Source: Pelagihabitans sp963710535 (GTDB lineage: Bacteria; Bacteroidota; Bacteroidia; Flavobacteriales; Flavobacteriaceae). Taken from it: a DNA stretch of 64,000 nucleotides. The stretch is from contig CAVQAW010000007.1 of assembly GCA_963710535.1 (NCBI GenBank), positions 453,321 to 517,320 of the forward strand, given 5' to 3'. Shown here one piece after another: positions 18,419-26,861 of the stretch; the stretch's first letter is position 1; the number at the start of each line of letters is the position of its first letter. Below the pieces are notes generated by a model that did no database searches, was not told the DNA's origin, and was given only the letters and a program-made list of their open reading frames with translations. The position numbers were made by a program, and so were the translations under genes.

Positions 18419-20167
18419 TTATCGCTTGTTTTCACTGTCCTTGGCCTTGATGTCGACCCCGTTTTCATCGATTTTCATTTTGAACGATTCCCCATTGTCC
18501 TTAATGTTGATGTCGATACCGTCTTCGTTGATGATGACGCGGTTCCTTTCATTCTGGTCTGCTTCGTCATCCTCTTTTTGCGGACAATCTTGGCAGTCCA
18601 ATTCCCCGTCTTCACCCATTTTCCATAGGTATTCCGAAGCCTCGCAGCCATCCATGTCCTGATCGTTCTCAGATCGGATCGACCAGCAACGGTTGCTGTT
18701 TCCGATGGTGATCCCAAAAATGGTGCCCACGGGCAGATAAAGATTGGCACGCACTTCCTGGTCCATGAACTTGTTATCCCTGGCCGTGGTAAGGTAGTCG
18801 TTCAACATTAGGGCATTGCCCTCCACTTTGTAGCCGTAGTCGATTTTTTCGGAAGTTGCCTTGGCCTCATCGAACGAGGGGCCATTCGCTTCCTTCCGCA
18901 CTTCGATCCTTATCAGGGAGTCTTTCGATTTTTTGATGTTGAACCTAACATCTTTGGAAATGAAGACCTCCTTCCCATCTTCATCGGTGCTGATGGTCAT
19001 TCCATCCACACTCATGTTTCTTCGGTCCTCATATTCAAAAGCGGATGTGATCAACTCGATGTTCAAGGTATCCTGAAGGTTTTCCACATAAATTTCTTCC
19101 CCTTGTGTAACGCTGCCGGTATAGGCATGTGCGGCGGCTTGCCGTACGCCCATAACGATCAATGCGATGATAGAGATCAACCAAAGGCCCAACAGCGAAA
19201 ACTTGGCGATGTTGCCTATCGATTTCAAGTTGGTCACCAAAATCTTCAATCCCAGATACAGCAGGAAGAAGAAGGGAATGCCAATAGCAAAGAACGCCAT
19301 CAAGGAAACGAGCCAGACCGGGGTATTGGTCGCATTGACCATGTCATAAAAATCGACGCCGGGCAAGTGGATCCAGTCAAGCGCACCAACGGTCAACATC
19401 CCAATGAAAAGTCCGATGAGGGTGGCAGCACCTATAATGATTAGGATGATGCCGATAAATTTGCCTACAATTTTGAAGAGGAACAAGATGATATCACCTA
19501 AGGTATCAAAAAACGTTTTGCCACCGTTTTTTACCCTATTGCCGACCTTATCATAGTCGACATTTTTGATCTTGTCGGCAACCTCTTCAAAGCCTTCCTT
19601 TACTTTTCGCTCTATGTTGCTGATGTTCACGGCCTCGCCGCGCATATCGAGCTTTTGGGAAGTGGTAACCGCCTCGGGAATCAATATCCAAAGCAATCCG
19701 TAGATCAGGATAAATCCGCCACTGGAACCAATGGTGAGCAAGATCCAGGCGAGCCGTATCCATACGGGCTCGATGTTGAAATAGTGTGCCAAGCCTGCGG
19801 AGACCCCGGCCACATATTTGTTCTCGGTATCGCGGTAGAGTTTTTTTACCCGCTTTTTTTCATGGCCGGTACTGGCCCGGGGCTCATCTTCAAAAATATC
19901 CTCATCGACCATATAGTCTTCGGGTTGCCCCATAATAGCAATGACCTCATCCACTTCCTTTTGGGTGATGACCTGTCGTTCGTCTTTGACCTTTTCTTGG
20001 AAAAGCTCGGCGATACGGGCTTCGATATCCGCCAATATTTCGTCGCTTCCCGGCGTATTGGTGAAAGAACGTTTCACGGCCTCCAGGTAACGCCTCATTT
20101 TATTGTACGCATCTTCATCAATATGGAAGAGTATATTGGCGAGATTTATGTTTACTGTCTTGTTCAT
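18419..20167 (-). CDS. PspC-domain membrane protein
   Basis: A 582-residue inner-membrane protein. Order: an N-terminal region with helices shared by many PspC/DUF proteins (LANILFHIDEDAYNKMRRYL), a PspC domain (about 105-170, RDTENKYVAGVSAGLAHYFNIEPVWIRL plus one membrane segment), further membrane segments (about 225-345, including IIGAATLIGLFIGML), and a C-terminal soluble part with a repeated acidic beta pattern (INEDGIDINIKDNGESFKMKIDE). PspC proteins respond to phage-shock type membrane stress. The start overlaps the padR stop by 4 bp (ATGA), so translation is coupled and PadR probably regulates it. Confidence 0.85.
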   Translation of the reverse strand: MNKTVNINLANILFHIDEDAYNKMRRYLEAVKRSFTNTPGSDEILADIEARIAELFQEKVKDERQVITQKEVDEVIAIMGQPEDYMVDEDIFEDEPRASTGHEKKRVKKLYRDTENKYVAGVSAGLAHYFNIEPVWIRLAWILLTIGSSGGFILIYGLLWILIPEAVTTSQKLDMRGEAVNISNIERKVKEGFEEVADKIKNVDYDKVGNRVKNGGKTFFDTLGDIILFLFKIVGKFIGIILIIIGAATLIGLFIGMLTVGALDWIHLPGVDFYDMVNATNTPVWLVSLMAFFAIGIPFFFLLYLGLKILVTNLKSIGNIAKFSLLGLWLISIIALIVMGVRQAAAHAYTGSVTQGEEIYVENLQDTLNIELITSAFEYEDRRNMSVDGMTISTDEDGKEVFISKDVRFNIKKSKDSLIRIEVRKEANGPSFDEAKATSEKIDYGYKVEGNALMLNDYLTTARDNKFMDQEVRANLYLPVGTIFGITIGNSNRCWSIRSENDQDMDGCEASEYLWKMGEDGELDCQDCPQKEDDEADQNERNRVIINEDGIDINIKDNGESFKMKIDENGVDIKAKDSENKR

Positions 20168-20505
20168 TTTTTACTTGTTTTAGTGTTGGTTACCAGATTC
20201 GTGGCATTTCTAAGTTCATCCCAAGTGGTATCCAGTTCCTTGAGGAACAGTTTACCGGTCTCGGTTAATGTGTAGTACTTTCTTGGGGGGCCTGAAGTCG
20301 ATTCTTCCCAACGATAGTTGAGCAAGCCCGCATTCTTTAACCTGGTGAGCAGCGGATAGATGGTACCCTCTACCACAAGCATTTTTGCGTCTTTCAGGGT
20401 CTCGAGAATTTCGGAGGCGTATTTGTCCTTTCCATTGAGAACGGAAAGAATGCAATACTCCAAAACCCCTTTGCGCATCTGTGCTTTTGTGTTTTCTACA
20501 TTCAT
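20164..20505 (-). CDS. PadR-family transcriptional regulator
   Basis: A 113-residue single-domain PadR repressor with a winged helix: LEYCILSVLNG and YASEILETLKDAK form the helix-turn-helix, VVEGTIYPLLTRLKNAGLL is the recognition helix region, and GPPRKYYTLTETG is the wing. A short C-terminal helix completes the dimer interface. It leads the padR-pspC-DUF2807 operon. PadR proteins usually repress their own operon and neighbours when no ligand is bound. A palindrome over the promoter of the adjacent DUF4870 operon is a plausible target (see 21713-21733). No matching palindrome was seen directly upstream of padR. Confidence 0.92.
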   Translation of the reverse strand: MNVENTKAQMRKGVLEYCILSVLNGKDKYASEILETLKDAKMLVVEGTIYPLLTRLKNAGLLNYRWEESTSGPPRKYYTLTETGKLFLKELDTTWDELRNATNLVTNTKTSKK

Positions 20506-20692
20506 AACTTCATTTTGATTTTGGTGCAGTACCGAATCATGTGGGGGATTTTGCCAATTCCTCTGAACTGATCGTCTGCTTGGATTAACTGTTCGTTTTC
20601 TGATCGATGAATAAACATTCGGTTTGATTTAGATTGATGATGAAACTCCTGTTACCGGGTGTGATGAGTACCCGTTGCGATTTCTTTAATTT

Positions 20693-21190
20693 TTAATGAA
20701 GGCTGATGACCCTCGCCATTTGCCAATTGTCGTCTTGTTGCTGCCATATCACAATGAATTTACTGGCATGGGAGGGGGTTCCCGATGCCTCTTGATTATT
20801 ATGGAATTTGTGCATTCCGATTTCCACGGCACCGTAATCTTTTATGGGATAGACCTCCAAACTGCCTTCCACCAGTTCCCTGGTGACCTTACCACAGATA
20901 TTTTCCTTGGTTTTGTCCAATATGTCCTGTTTGGAAGTGGATAGTCCGCCTTGATCATGATAAAATTCAACACTGTCGGAAAGCATCGCTGCCTGCGTTT
21001 CCAGATCACAGCGGTTATAGGCACTGAAAAAAACACTGTCCCTGTTTTTGATGGTTTCGTAAAGTGTTTCCGGTTCCAAGTTTTTGCCTTGAATTATTGT
21101 GTTTTTTGGTCCGTAGGACCCCATGACCAGGGCCACGATCAGCAGCAAAAATGGAAATGACAGGTTCGATATGGTGTTGGAACGGTTCAT
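20693..21190 (-). CDS. NTF2-like (DUF4440/SnoaL) exported protein
   Basis: A 165-residue protein with an N-terminal hydrophobic segment (about residues 8-28) and a nuclear transport factor 2-like domain. The helix IKNRDSVFFSAYNRCDLETQAAMLSDSVEFYHDQGG and the later strands FIVIWQQQDDNWQMARVIS are characteristic of DUF4440. These cone-shaped domains bind small ligands or act as enzymes, and nothing here fixes a function. It follows the DUF4870 gene with a 1-bp overlap (TAATG), so both are in one operon, upstream of and parallel to padR. Confidence 0.75.
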   Translation of the reverse strand: MNRSNTISNLSFPFLLLIVALVMGSYGPKNTIIQGKNLEPETLYETIKNRDSVFFSAYNRCDLETQAAMLSDSVEFYHDQGGLSTSKQDILDKTKENICGKVTRELVEGSLEVYPIKDYGAVEIGMHKFHNNQEASGTPSHASKFIVIWQQQDDNWQMARVISLH

Positions 21191-21672
21191 TATTTGATGA
21201 ATTTTATGGTGATGGGATAGGAAAAGGTCTGCCCTTCATTGGTGCGTATGGTCGCCAAGAGGGTATACACGATGTTCACTATGGTCAAAGCGCCCTGTGC
21301 CAGGCCAGCAAAACCAATGGGAAACAACCATTTGCCGAAACGAAAGTCGTCGGAATCGAAATGGAGGTTGAGGTTGTTGAAATTGTTCAAACGGTCGAAA
21401 CCAAAATGGGTAAAATCTAGGAGATTCGGAAAAAACCCAATAATGAACGGAATACTGATGATTCCCAATAGGATCGAGTACAACAGCATGCTGATCTGGA
21501 AATTCAGCGCCTGCTTGCCATTGTAATCCACAAATTCATATTCCTTTTTGTTGGCGGTCCAAAGTATCAGTGGAATGATGAAATTTCCAAAGGGTATAAA
21601 GAACTTGGAAAAGGTGGATGCGTGGATCAAGGCCGATAGGTTTCGCTCGTGTTTTGATATAGTATCAGTCAT
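21190..21672 (-). CDS. DUF4870 (Tic20-like) membrane protein
   Basis: A 160-residue membrane protein with the DUF4870 pattern: HASTFSKFFIPFGNFIIPLILW, then YEFVDYNGKQALNFQISMLLYS, then a last helix near the end (AGLAQGALTIVNIVYTLLA). Three to four membrane segments are evident. The family is related to Tic20 and its role in bacteria is unknown. It is the first gene of a two-gene operon and is preceded by a good Bacteroidota promoter whose -33 element lies inside a palindrome, suggesting direct repression, probably by the nearby PadR. Confidence 0.85.
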   Translation of the reverse strand: MTDTISKHERNLSALIHASTFSKFFIPFGNFIIPLILWTANKKEYEFVDYNGKQALNFQISMLLYSILLGIISIPFIIGFFPNLLDFTHFGFDRLNNFNNLNLHFDSDDFRFGKWLFPIGFAGLAQGALTIVNIVYTLLATIRTNEGQTFSYPITIKFIK

Positions 21673-21691
21673 GGCATGTTATTTTCTTATA

Positions 21692-21723
21692 CAAATATAT
21701 ATCCAAAAAAAGGTACTATGCAA
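21692..21723 (-). promoter_or_regulatory. Promoter of the DUF4870-NTF2 operon
   Basis: On the minus strand TATATTTG (21692-21699) matches the -7 consensus TAnnTTTG exactly. A TTG (21721-21723) lies 21 bases upstream, the normal -33 spacing. The start codon at 21672 follows about 20 bases after the -7 box. Confidence 0.6.
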
Positions 21724-21733
21724 CACATAGTAC
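21713..21733. promoter_or_regulatory. Palindromic operator, probable PadR target
   Basis: The 8-bp arms GTACTATG and CATAGTAC flank a 5-base centre (CAACA). The centre contains the -33 TTG of the minus-strand promoter, so a bound dimer would block RNA polymerase. PadR is the only regulator encoded in the neighbourhood. Assignment to PadR is inference. Confidence 0.55.
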
Positions 21734-21805
21734 TAATTATTAACATATATTTAACAATTCGTTATTCGATTATTTTCAATACTTTTAGATCAAATATGTC
21801 GAACA

Positions 21806-22261
21806 ATGTCAATAACTGCGGGTAAATTCAACACTTTTACATTTTTTAAACTGCCCGCTGCCTGGTGGTGCGGCGTACGCCTAAAATCGATCGATGCAGG
21901 CCATGCCGTGTCGACGGTGCGCCACCGATGGGTGAACCAAAATCCGTTCAAATCGATGTTTTGGGCCGTGCAGGGGATGGCGGCTGAACTGTGTACCGGG
22001 GCATTGGTCACCTTGCATATCGAGGAAAGTGGGAAACCCATTTCCATGCTGGTCGCCAACAACAACGCGAATTTTTCCAAAAAGGCCACAGGCATGATCA
22101 CTTTTAGTTGTGAAGACGGTCAACGGATAAAGGAAGCCATAGATCAAACATTGGCCACAGGGGAGGGGCAGACCTGCTGGATGCGTTCCGTAGGATTGAA
22201 CGAAGACGGGGTGGTGGTTTCGACATTCAATTTTGAATGGGCGGTGAAATTGAGGAGTTAA
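21806..22261 (+). CDS. DUF4442 hotdog-fold protein (PaaI-like thioesterase relative)
   Basis: A 151-residue protein with the DUF4442 N-terminus (KFNTFTFFKLPAAWWCGVRLKSID) followed by a hotdog-fold helix (SMFWAVQGMAAELCTGALV) and sheet (FSKKATGMITFSCEDGQRI). Hotdog proteins often hydrolyse acyl-CoA thioesters, but DUF4442 members have no proven substrate and the usual catalytic acid is not obvious here. It is transcribed divergently from the DUF4870 operon and followed by a small membrane-protein gene on the same strand. Confidence 0.75.
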   Translation: MSITAGKFNTFTFFKLPAAWWCGVRLKSIDAGHAVSTVRHRWVNQNPFKSMFWAVQGMAAELCTGALVTLHIEESGKPISMLVANNNANFSKKATGMITFSCEDGQRIKEAIDQTLATGEGQTCWMRSVGLNEDGVVVSTFNFEWAVKLRS

Positions 22262-22290
22262 TGTTATTTTAATTCATTGGGATAAAGGCG

Positions 22291-22776
22291 ATGGCGATGA
22301 AAAAATCGGTTCTATTTGAGGAAAACCAGAAATTCGGCAAAATCTTCCTTTGGCTGTTGTCGTTCTTTGTAATGGGCATCCCGATCTATGGGATCATCGT
22401 ACAGATCTTTTTAAAAACTCCTTTTGGAAACAATCCCATGTCCGATGTGGGATTGATCGTCTTTGCACTGGGAATGCTCGCGTTCTGCGGTTTCTTTTGG
22501 TCTATGACCCTGATCACAAAAATAGACGCTAAGGCCATTTCCGTTAGGTACGTGCCCTTTTTCAGCAAACAATTCAAATGGGAAGATATCGATAAGGCCG
22601 AGATCATCAAATATCGCTTTGTCGGGTTCGGCATCAGGTTGAGCTTCAAATACGGTACCGTATACAACATCAAAGGCAACCAGGGCATGGCACTGCATTT
22701 AAAGGATGGAAAAAAATACCTCATCGGAACCCAAAAACCGGAAGAACTTCAGAAAACGATCAATGCTTTTTTGTAA
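22291..22776 (+). CDS. Two-TM membrane protein with PH-like C-terminal domain, unknown
   Basis: A 161-residue protein with two membrane helices (about residues 18-40 and 52-73) and a soluble C-terminal half whose pattern (ISVRYVPFFSKQFKWEDIDKAEI, then YLIGTQKPEELQKTI) resembles the bacterial PH-like domains of membrane proteins, where the last helix packs against a sheet. No named family is recognised with certainty. It lies 29 bp after the DUF4442 gene and 63 bp before the TIGR00266 gene on the same strand. Confidence 0.6.
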   Translation: MAMKKSVLFEENQKFGKIFLWLLSFFVMGIPIYGIIVQIFLKTPFGNNPMSDVGLIVFALGMLAFCGFFWSMTLITKIDAKAISVRYVPFFSKQFKWEDIDKAEIIKYRFVGFGIRLSFKYGTVYNIKGNQGMALHLKDGKKYLIGTQKPEELQKTINAFL

Positions 22777-22839
22777 TGTATTGTAACGAAAAATGCCCTT
22801 TGGGCAACTAATGGTAAATCAAAAAAAATAGAAATTAAA

Positions 22840-23640
22840 ATGAACGCACACGAAATAGACTATCATATTTATGGGGAGGAAATGCAATATGTAGAGATTG
22901 AACTCGACCCCCAAGAGGCCGTGGTGGCCGAAGCCGGCAGTTTTATGATGATGGACAATGAGGTCAAGATGGATACCATTTTCGGCGATGGATCGAACCA
23001 GGACAACAGTGTTTTGGGAAAGATATTTTCTGCCGGTAAAAGGGTGCTCACCGGGGAGAGCCTTTTTATGACCGCCTTTTTGAACATGGGCCATGGCAAA
23101 AGGAAAGTAAGCTTCGCATCGCCCTATCCGGGAAAGATATTGGCAATCGATCTTTCCGAGAAGCAGGGCAAGTTCATTTGCCAAAAAGACGCTTTTTTAT
23201 GTGCGGCAAAAGGAGTGTCGATTGGTATTGAATTTTCGAAACGTTTGGGTCGCGGCTTATTTGGCGGTGAAGGTTTCATCATGCAAAAGCTGGAAGGCGA
23301 TGGCATGGCCTTTGTACATGCGGGAGGTACCCTCGCCAAAAAAGTGCTCGGACCGGGGGAAGTGCTCAAGGTCGACACTGGTTGTATCGTTGGCTTTACC
23401 AAGGATGTCGATTATGACATCGAATTCGTCGGGGGCATCAAGAATACCATTTTTGGGGGCGAAGGACTGTTTTTCGCCACCCTCAAGGGTCCAGGAACGG
23501 TGTATATCCAATCCCTGCCCTTTAGCCGTTTGGCCGGCCGGGTATGGGCGGCTGCTCCCAAAGGAGGCGGGAAGGATAAGGGCGAAGGCAGCATTTTGGG
23601 GGGTCTGGGCAACCTGCTCGACGGTGACAATCGATTTTAA
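22840..23640 (+). CDS. TIGR00266 / AIM24-family protein
   Basis: A 266-residue protein of the AIM24/TIGR00266 family, which has a double-psi or tryptophan-RNA-binding-like beta structure. Clear family segments are QYVEIELDPQEAVVAEAGSF, MMDNEVKMDT, the glycine-rich GRGLFGGEGFIMQKLEGDG, and the end motif FATLKGPGTVYIQSLPFSRLA. The function is unknown in bacteria; the fungal relative is mitochondrial. The DUF2461 gene starts 1 bp after its stop, so the two are in one operon. Confidence 0.9.
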   Translation: MNAHEIDYHIYGEEMQYVEIELDPQEAVVAEAGSFMMMDNEVKMDTIFGDGSNQDNSVLGKIFSAGKRVLTGESLFMTAFLNMGHGKRKVSFASPYPGKILAIDLSEKQGKFICQKDAFLCAAKGVSIGIEFSKRLGRGLFGGEGFIMQKLEGDGMAFVHAGGTLAKKVLGPGEVLKVDTGCIVGFTKDVDYDIEFVGGIKNTIFGGEGLFFATLKGPGTVYIQSLPFSRLAGRVWAAAPKGGGKDKGEGSILGGLGNLLDGDNRF

Positions 23641-23641
23641 A

Positions 23642-24296
23642 ATGGATTTTAGCCAATTGTTCCACTTTCTGCAGGAACTTGACCAAAACAACAACAAGCC
23701 ATGGATGGACGCCCACCGGAAATGGTACAAAACGGTCAGGGACGAATTCATCGCCTGGTTGGATGAGCTTGACACCACCTTGGCCGGCTTGGACCGGGAT
23801 TATTATCCCACCCCGGGCAAAAAGGGCATCAACCGCATCAACAACAATTTGATGTTCCATCCCCATAAGCCCATTTATAAAGACCATTTTGGGGGCGGAC
23901 TCGACAAACGGCCGGGCACTGGCGATTTTTATATCCAGAGTCGGCCTACACGAATCGATGTTGGCCGGAGGCCGCTGGCGGCCCGATCCCAAGGCCCTGA
24001 AAAGCATCCGGGAGGCCCTTGATTACGATGGGGAAGAATTCAAAAAGATCTTGGGCAAAAAATCCTTTAAGGATACTTTTGGGTCGCTTTATGAAGACGG
24101 GAAACTGACCAACGCCCCCAAAGGGTTTTCCAATGACCATCCCCATATCGATCTGTTGTGCCACAAGACCTTTGCCGTGGTGCATCCCCTGACCCGAGCG
24201 GAAGTTTTGCGCCCCGATTTTAAGGAAAAAGTGATCGAAGTATATCGGGAGATGCTGCCATTTCGCCGCTATCTTAATAAAGCGGTCATGGTTTAA
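23642..24296 (+). pseudogene. DUF2461 protein, one frameshift
   Basis: A DUF2461 protein (about 217 residues when repaired), function unknown. The start (MDFSQLFHFLQELDQNNNKPWMDA) and the middle (KKGINRINNNLMFHPHKPIYKDHF) are in one frame up to GDFYIQ near 23937. The next frame resumes with VGLHESMLAGGRWRPDP and runs to 24296. Removing one base near 23938-23940 (cag-a-gtc) restores a continuous, family-typical protein. As it stands, the product would lose its C-terminal half. It is directly behind the TIGR00266 gene. It may be a consensus error. Confidence 0.8.
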
Positions 24297-24313
24297 CGCC
24301 ATCACCTTTAATG

Positions 24314-25105
24314 TCAATAGGGTATATAGGCTTTTGCTACGATGTCTGGGTAGCTAGCCTGGATCAGTGAATCTATTTTAGCAATATCCCCGTCGATCCT
24401 ACCATAGGTGCCGAGGACCCGTCTGGTAAAAAAATCAAGGTCGACCAAAAGATTGGCAAATTCCCGACTTTCCAGCAGTTCCGAGTAGGAATTTGGAAAT
24501 TTGGAAGCATAGCTGGTGGTGATCATCTCACCGGTTTCAAATTTAGACCTAAGCGTGGTACGATCAACGGCACGGTTCAAAAAGGGCCTCAATTGCTGGT
24601 CTACAAATTGGTTCTGAACCACCTCAAATTGAAGGAGATTTTCTTGGTTGGCCTTAAGGTCGGCCAGCTTTTTTCGGAGAATGGAAGAGGAAATACGTTC
24701 AAAATCCCCTGAACCGCTGAGCACATCATAAATGGTGGTATTCCTTCCCGATACCCAAACCCAGGTCAGCTTATGGAGGTACATTCCTATTTGGGCGGTA
24801 TCACGTGGTTCGGTTTGATTATTAATTACGAGCAATAGGTGGTCAGCGGCATCAACCACCTCCTGCATGACCCTGCTCCCCTTTTCCTTTAGAAAATTGT
24901 TGAACCGCAACTCTTCCGAAAGGTCCTGTAAGATGCGCCGTTCTTCCTTGGCATTTACTCTTTCTTGGTTCCAGGTATTGATCTGCAAGGCGATAAGGAT
25001 CCCGATGACCACCAAAACGATTTCCCCAATGGCATATTTGAAATATTTGGAAGTCTTGTTTTCCATAAGTAAGGATTGCCTTATGTGTCGAAAGAATTTA
25101 AGCAT
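24314..25105 (-). CDS. DUF6090-family membrane protein (copy A)
   Basis: A 263-residue protein with the hallmark DUF6090 layout: a short basic N-terminus (MLKFFRHIRQSLLMENK), one membrane helix with the near-invariant motif GEIVLVVIGILIALQINTWN (about residues 27-46), and a long helical, coiled-coil-like C-terminal part of about 210 residues predicted to be outside the cytoplasm. The function of the family is not known. Six copies occur in this window. This copy stands alone, convergent with DUF2461 and with no evident operon partner, and has no repeat-derived N-terminal insertion. Confidence 0.85.
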   Translation of the reverse strand: MLKFFRHIRQSLLMENKTSKYFKYAIGEIVLVVIGILIALQINTWNQERVNAKEERRILQDLSEELRFNNFLKEKGSRVMQEVVDAADHLLLVINNQTEPRDTAQIGMYLHKLTWVWVSGRNTTIYDVLSGSGDFERISSSILRKKLADLKANQENLLQFEVVQNQFVDQQLRPFLNRAVDRTTLRSKFETGEMITTSYASKFPNSYSELLESREFANLLVDLDFFTRRVLGTYGRIDGDIAKIDSLIQASYPDIVAKAYIPY

Positions 25106-25189
25106 TTTTTAAATGGTTTGGTGGGCGGAAACGATAGTTGCGACTCTTACTGTTAGGTGCCCGAGGCAATTCTTTTTGGAGAGGCAGCA

Positions 25190-25318
25190 TCAATCCGTGT
25201 CATCTTCCGAAGCATTTTTTTTCTTTTTTTTCATGTGATTGTATCGCGTGACCAGACGTACCCCCAAACGGGCGAACAGGATGACCGCAATCACCATCAC
25301 AATATCAAATCCGTTCAT
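25190..25318 (-). CDS. Small membrane protein, 42 residues
   Basis: A short reading frame starting MNGFDIVMVIAVILFARLG gives one hydrophobic helix (about residues 4-18), then a basic turn (RLVTRYNHMKKKKK) and an acidic end (ASEDDTD). This positive-inside layout is typical of real small membrane proteins and would be unusual by chance. It lies between the permease gene and the DUF6090 gene on the same strand. No family is recognised. Confidence is limited by its length. Confidence 0.4.
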   Translation of the reverse strand: MNGFDIVMVIAVILFARLGVRLVTRYNHMKKKKKNASEDDTD

Positions 25319-25476
25319 CGCCGTTCTTTTTTGTGGACCATCTTGGATGCCAGTAAGATACAATGTACTTTTTTCATTTCATATTTCACAGCCTATCAAG
25401 TATTTCCCCATCTTGTTGTTCGTTTTTTATCAAAACGGCCAGTATTGATCCATTCGATGTTGAAGAGCCAACGAAC

Positions 25477-26859
25477 TTAATTCTTGATCGCGTTCGCGAT
25501 CGGTTCCGGTTCAAACCAGCCCTTCTTCATTTTATACTTCACCCAAATACCGGCATAAATACAGGAAATCAGCACAATGGCACCGGCATTCATATACACT
25601 TGTAGGGTCATTTCAGGGGAAGGAGAATTGTTCAAGATCATATAAACCATACCGAGGATGCCCAATACTTGGGGCAAGGGGTACCATGGACTTTTAAAAG
25701 GACGTTCAAAATCGGGGTAGCGCCTGCGCAGGACCATCAGGTTGAGATGTGAAATGATATAAGCCACCAGCCAGCAGGTGGCCGCGGAAATCACCAAGGT
25801 TAGAATAATGTCCTCTTGCCCTTTCAACAAGATCATGGGCACCATAATGAGCAGTCCCACAAAACCAATGCCCACCCAGGGCGATCGGGTTTTGGGATGC
25901 AATTTCATAAATACGGTGGGCAATTGTTGGTTGTGGGCCATGCCATACAGCATTCTGGGAATCGTGGCCAGTACAGTATTGATGGTACTGCAGGTGGCCG
26001 TGATGGCCAGTACGGCCATGACCAACTTCCCGGATTCCCCAAAAATGGTAGTGATCAATACCGCATGCGGGATATTGGAACCCGCCAGGGCCTCTTGTGG
26101 CACCGCCAAATAAGCTGCCAAGGCCACCAAAGTATATATGACCAACAGTACCACAGCGGCCAAAATCATGGATCTGGGAATATTCTTATTCGGATTCTTG
26201 GTTTCTTCGATCATCGGGCATACAAATTCAAGGGCCATGAACGACCAGAGCGCCATCGTGGTGAGGCTCAATACACCGATATCCAAATGCTTCAAGCCTT
26301 CCCAAAGCGATAGGACCGACCCCCCCTGTGGATCGCTCTGCGTCAATCCCGTTACCGCTATGACGAGCAAGGCAGTGATCATCAAATAGGACAACAGGTT
26401 CTGTACCTTGGCAAAAACATCGACCCCCATGATGTTCAATAGCGTCAACAACAGTATAACCATCCAACCTATTTGTGAAAACGATCCTGGGTAGAGTGTA
26501 TCGAGTACCGTTTCGAGCAGGAACAGTTCGGCCGGAAGTCCAAAAACGGCCGGGGCCAAATAGCCCGAAATAGTGGCCACAATGGCCGGAAAATGCCCTA
26601 GGGATACTTCGGTATAGGCGCTGATACTGCCCGCTTTGGGCAACATCAAGGCGAGTTCGGAAAAGGTAAAGACATAACAAAGGGTAAGGACAAAGGCAAA
26701 AATGAGGGCCACGAAAAATGCGGATCCGCCGATACCGACCCCCTGCAATATGCTGACGAAAACGACCTGGGCCACCACCACCCCAACGGCTATGGCAAAG
26801 AGCGATGGCAGGCCCAAAACCCTTTTTAATTCGCCGGGCACTTTGTTTGAGGTACCCAT
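25477..26859 (-). CDS. APC-family amino acid permease
   Basis: A 460-residue integral membrane protein with about 12 hydrophobic segments and the APC superfamily start (LGLPSLFAIAVGVVVAQ, the unwound first helix) and MALWSFMALEFVCPMIEETKNPNKNIPRS in helix 6, a sequence close to the substrate site of amino-acid or polyamine antiporters. It probably imports or exchanges amino acids across the inner membrane; the substrate cannot be read. The start lies 2 bp after the stop of the upstream gene on the same strand, so the two are co-transcribed. Confidence 0.85.
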   Translation of the reverse strand: MGTSNKVPGELKRVLGLPSLFAIAVGVVVAQVVFVSILQGVGIGGSAFFVALIFAFVLTLCYVFTFSELALMLPKAGSISAYTEVSLGHFPAIVATISGYLAPAVFGLPAELFLLETVLDTLYPGSFSQIGWMVILLLTLLNIMGVDVFAKVQNLLSYLMITALLVIAVTGLTQSDPQGGSVLSLWEGLKHLDIGVLSLTTMALWSFMALEFVCPMIEETKNPNKNIPRSMILAAVVLLVIYTLVALAAYLAVPQEALAGSNIPHAVLITTIFGESGKLVMAVLAITATCSTINTVLATIPRMLYGMAHNQQLPTVFMKLHPKTRSPWVGIGFVGLLIMVPMILLKGQEDIILTLVISAATCWLVAYIISHLNLMVLRRRYPDFERPFKSPWYPLPQVLGILGMVYMILNNSPSPEMTLQVYMNAGAIVLISCIYAGIWVKYKMKKGWFEPEPIANAIKN

Positions 26860-26861
26860 GT

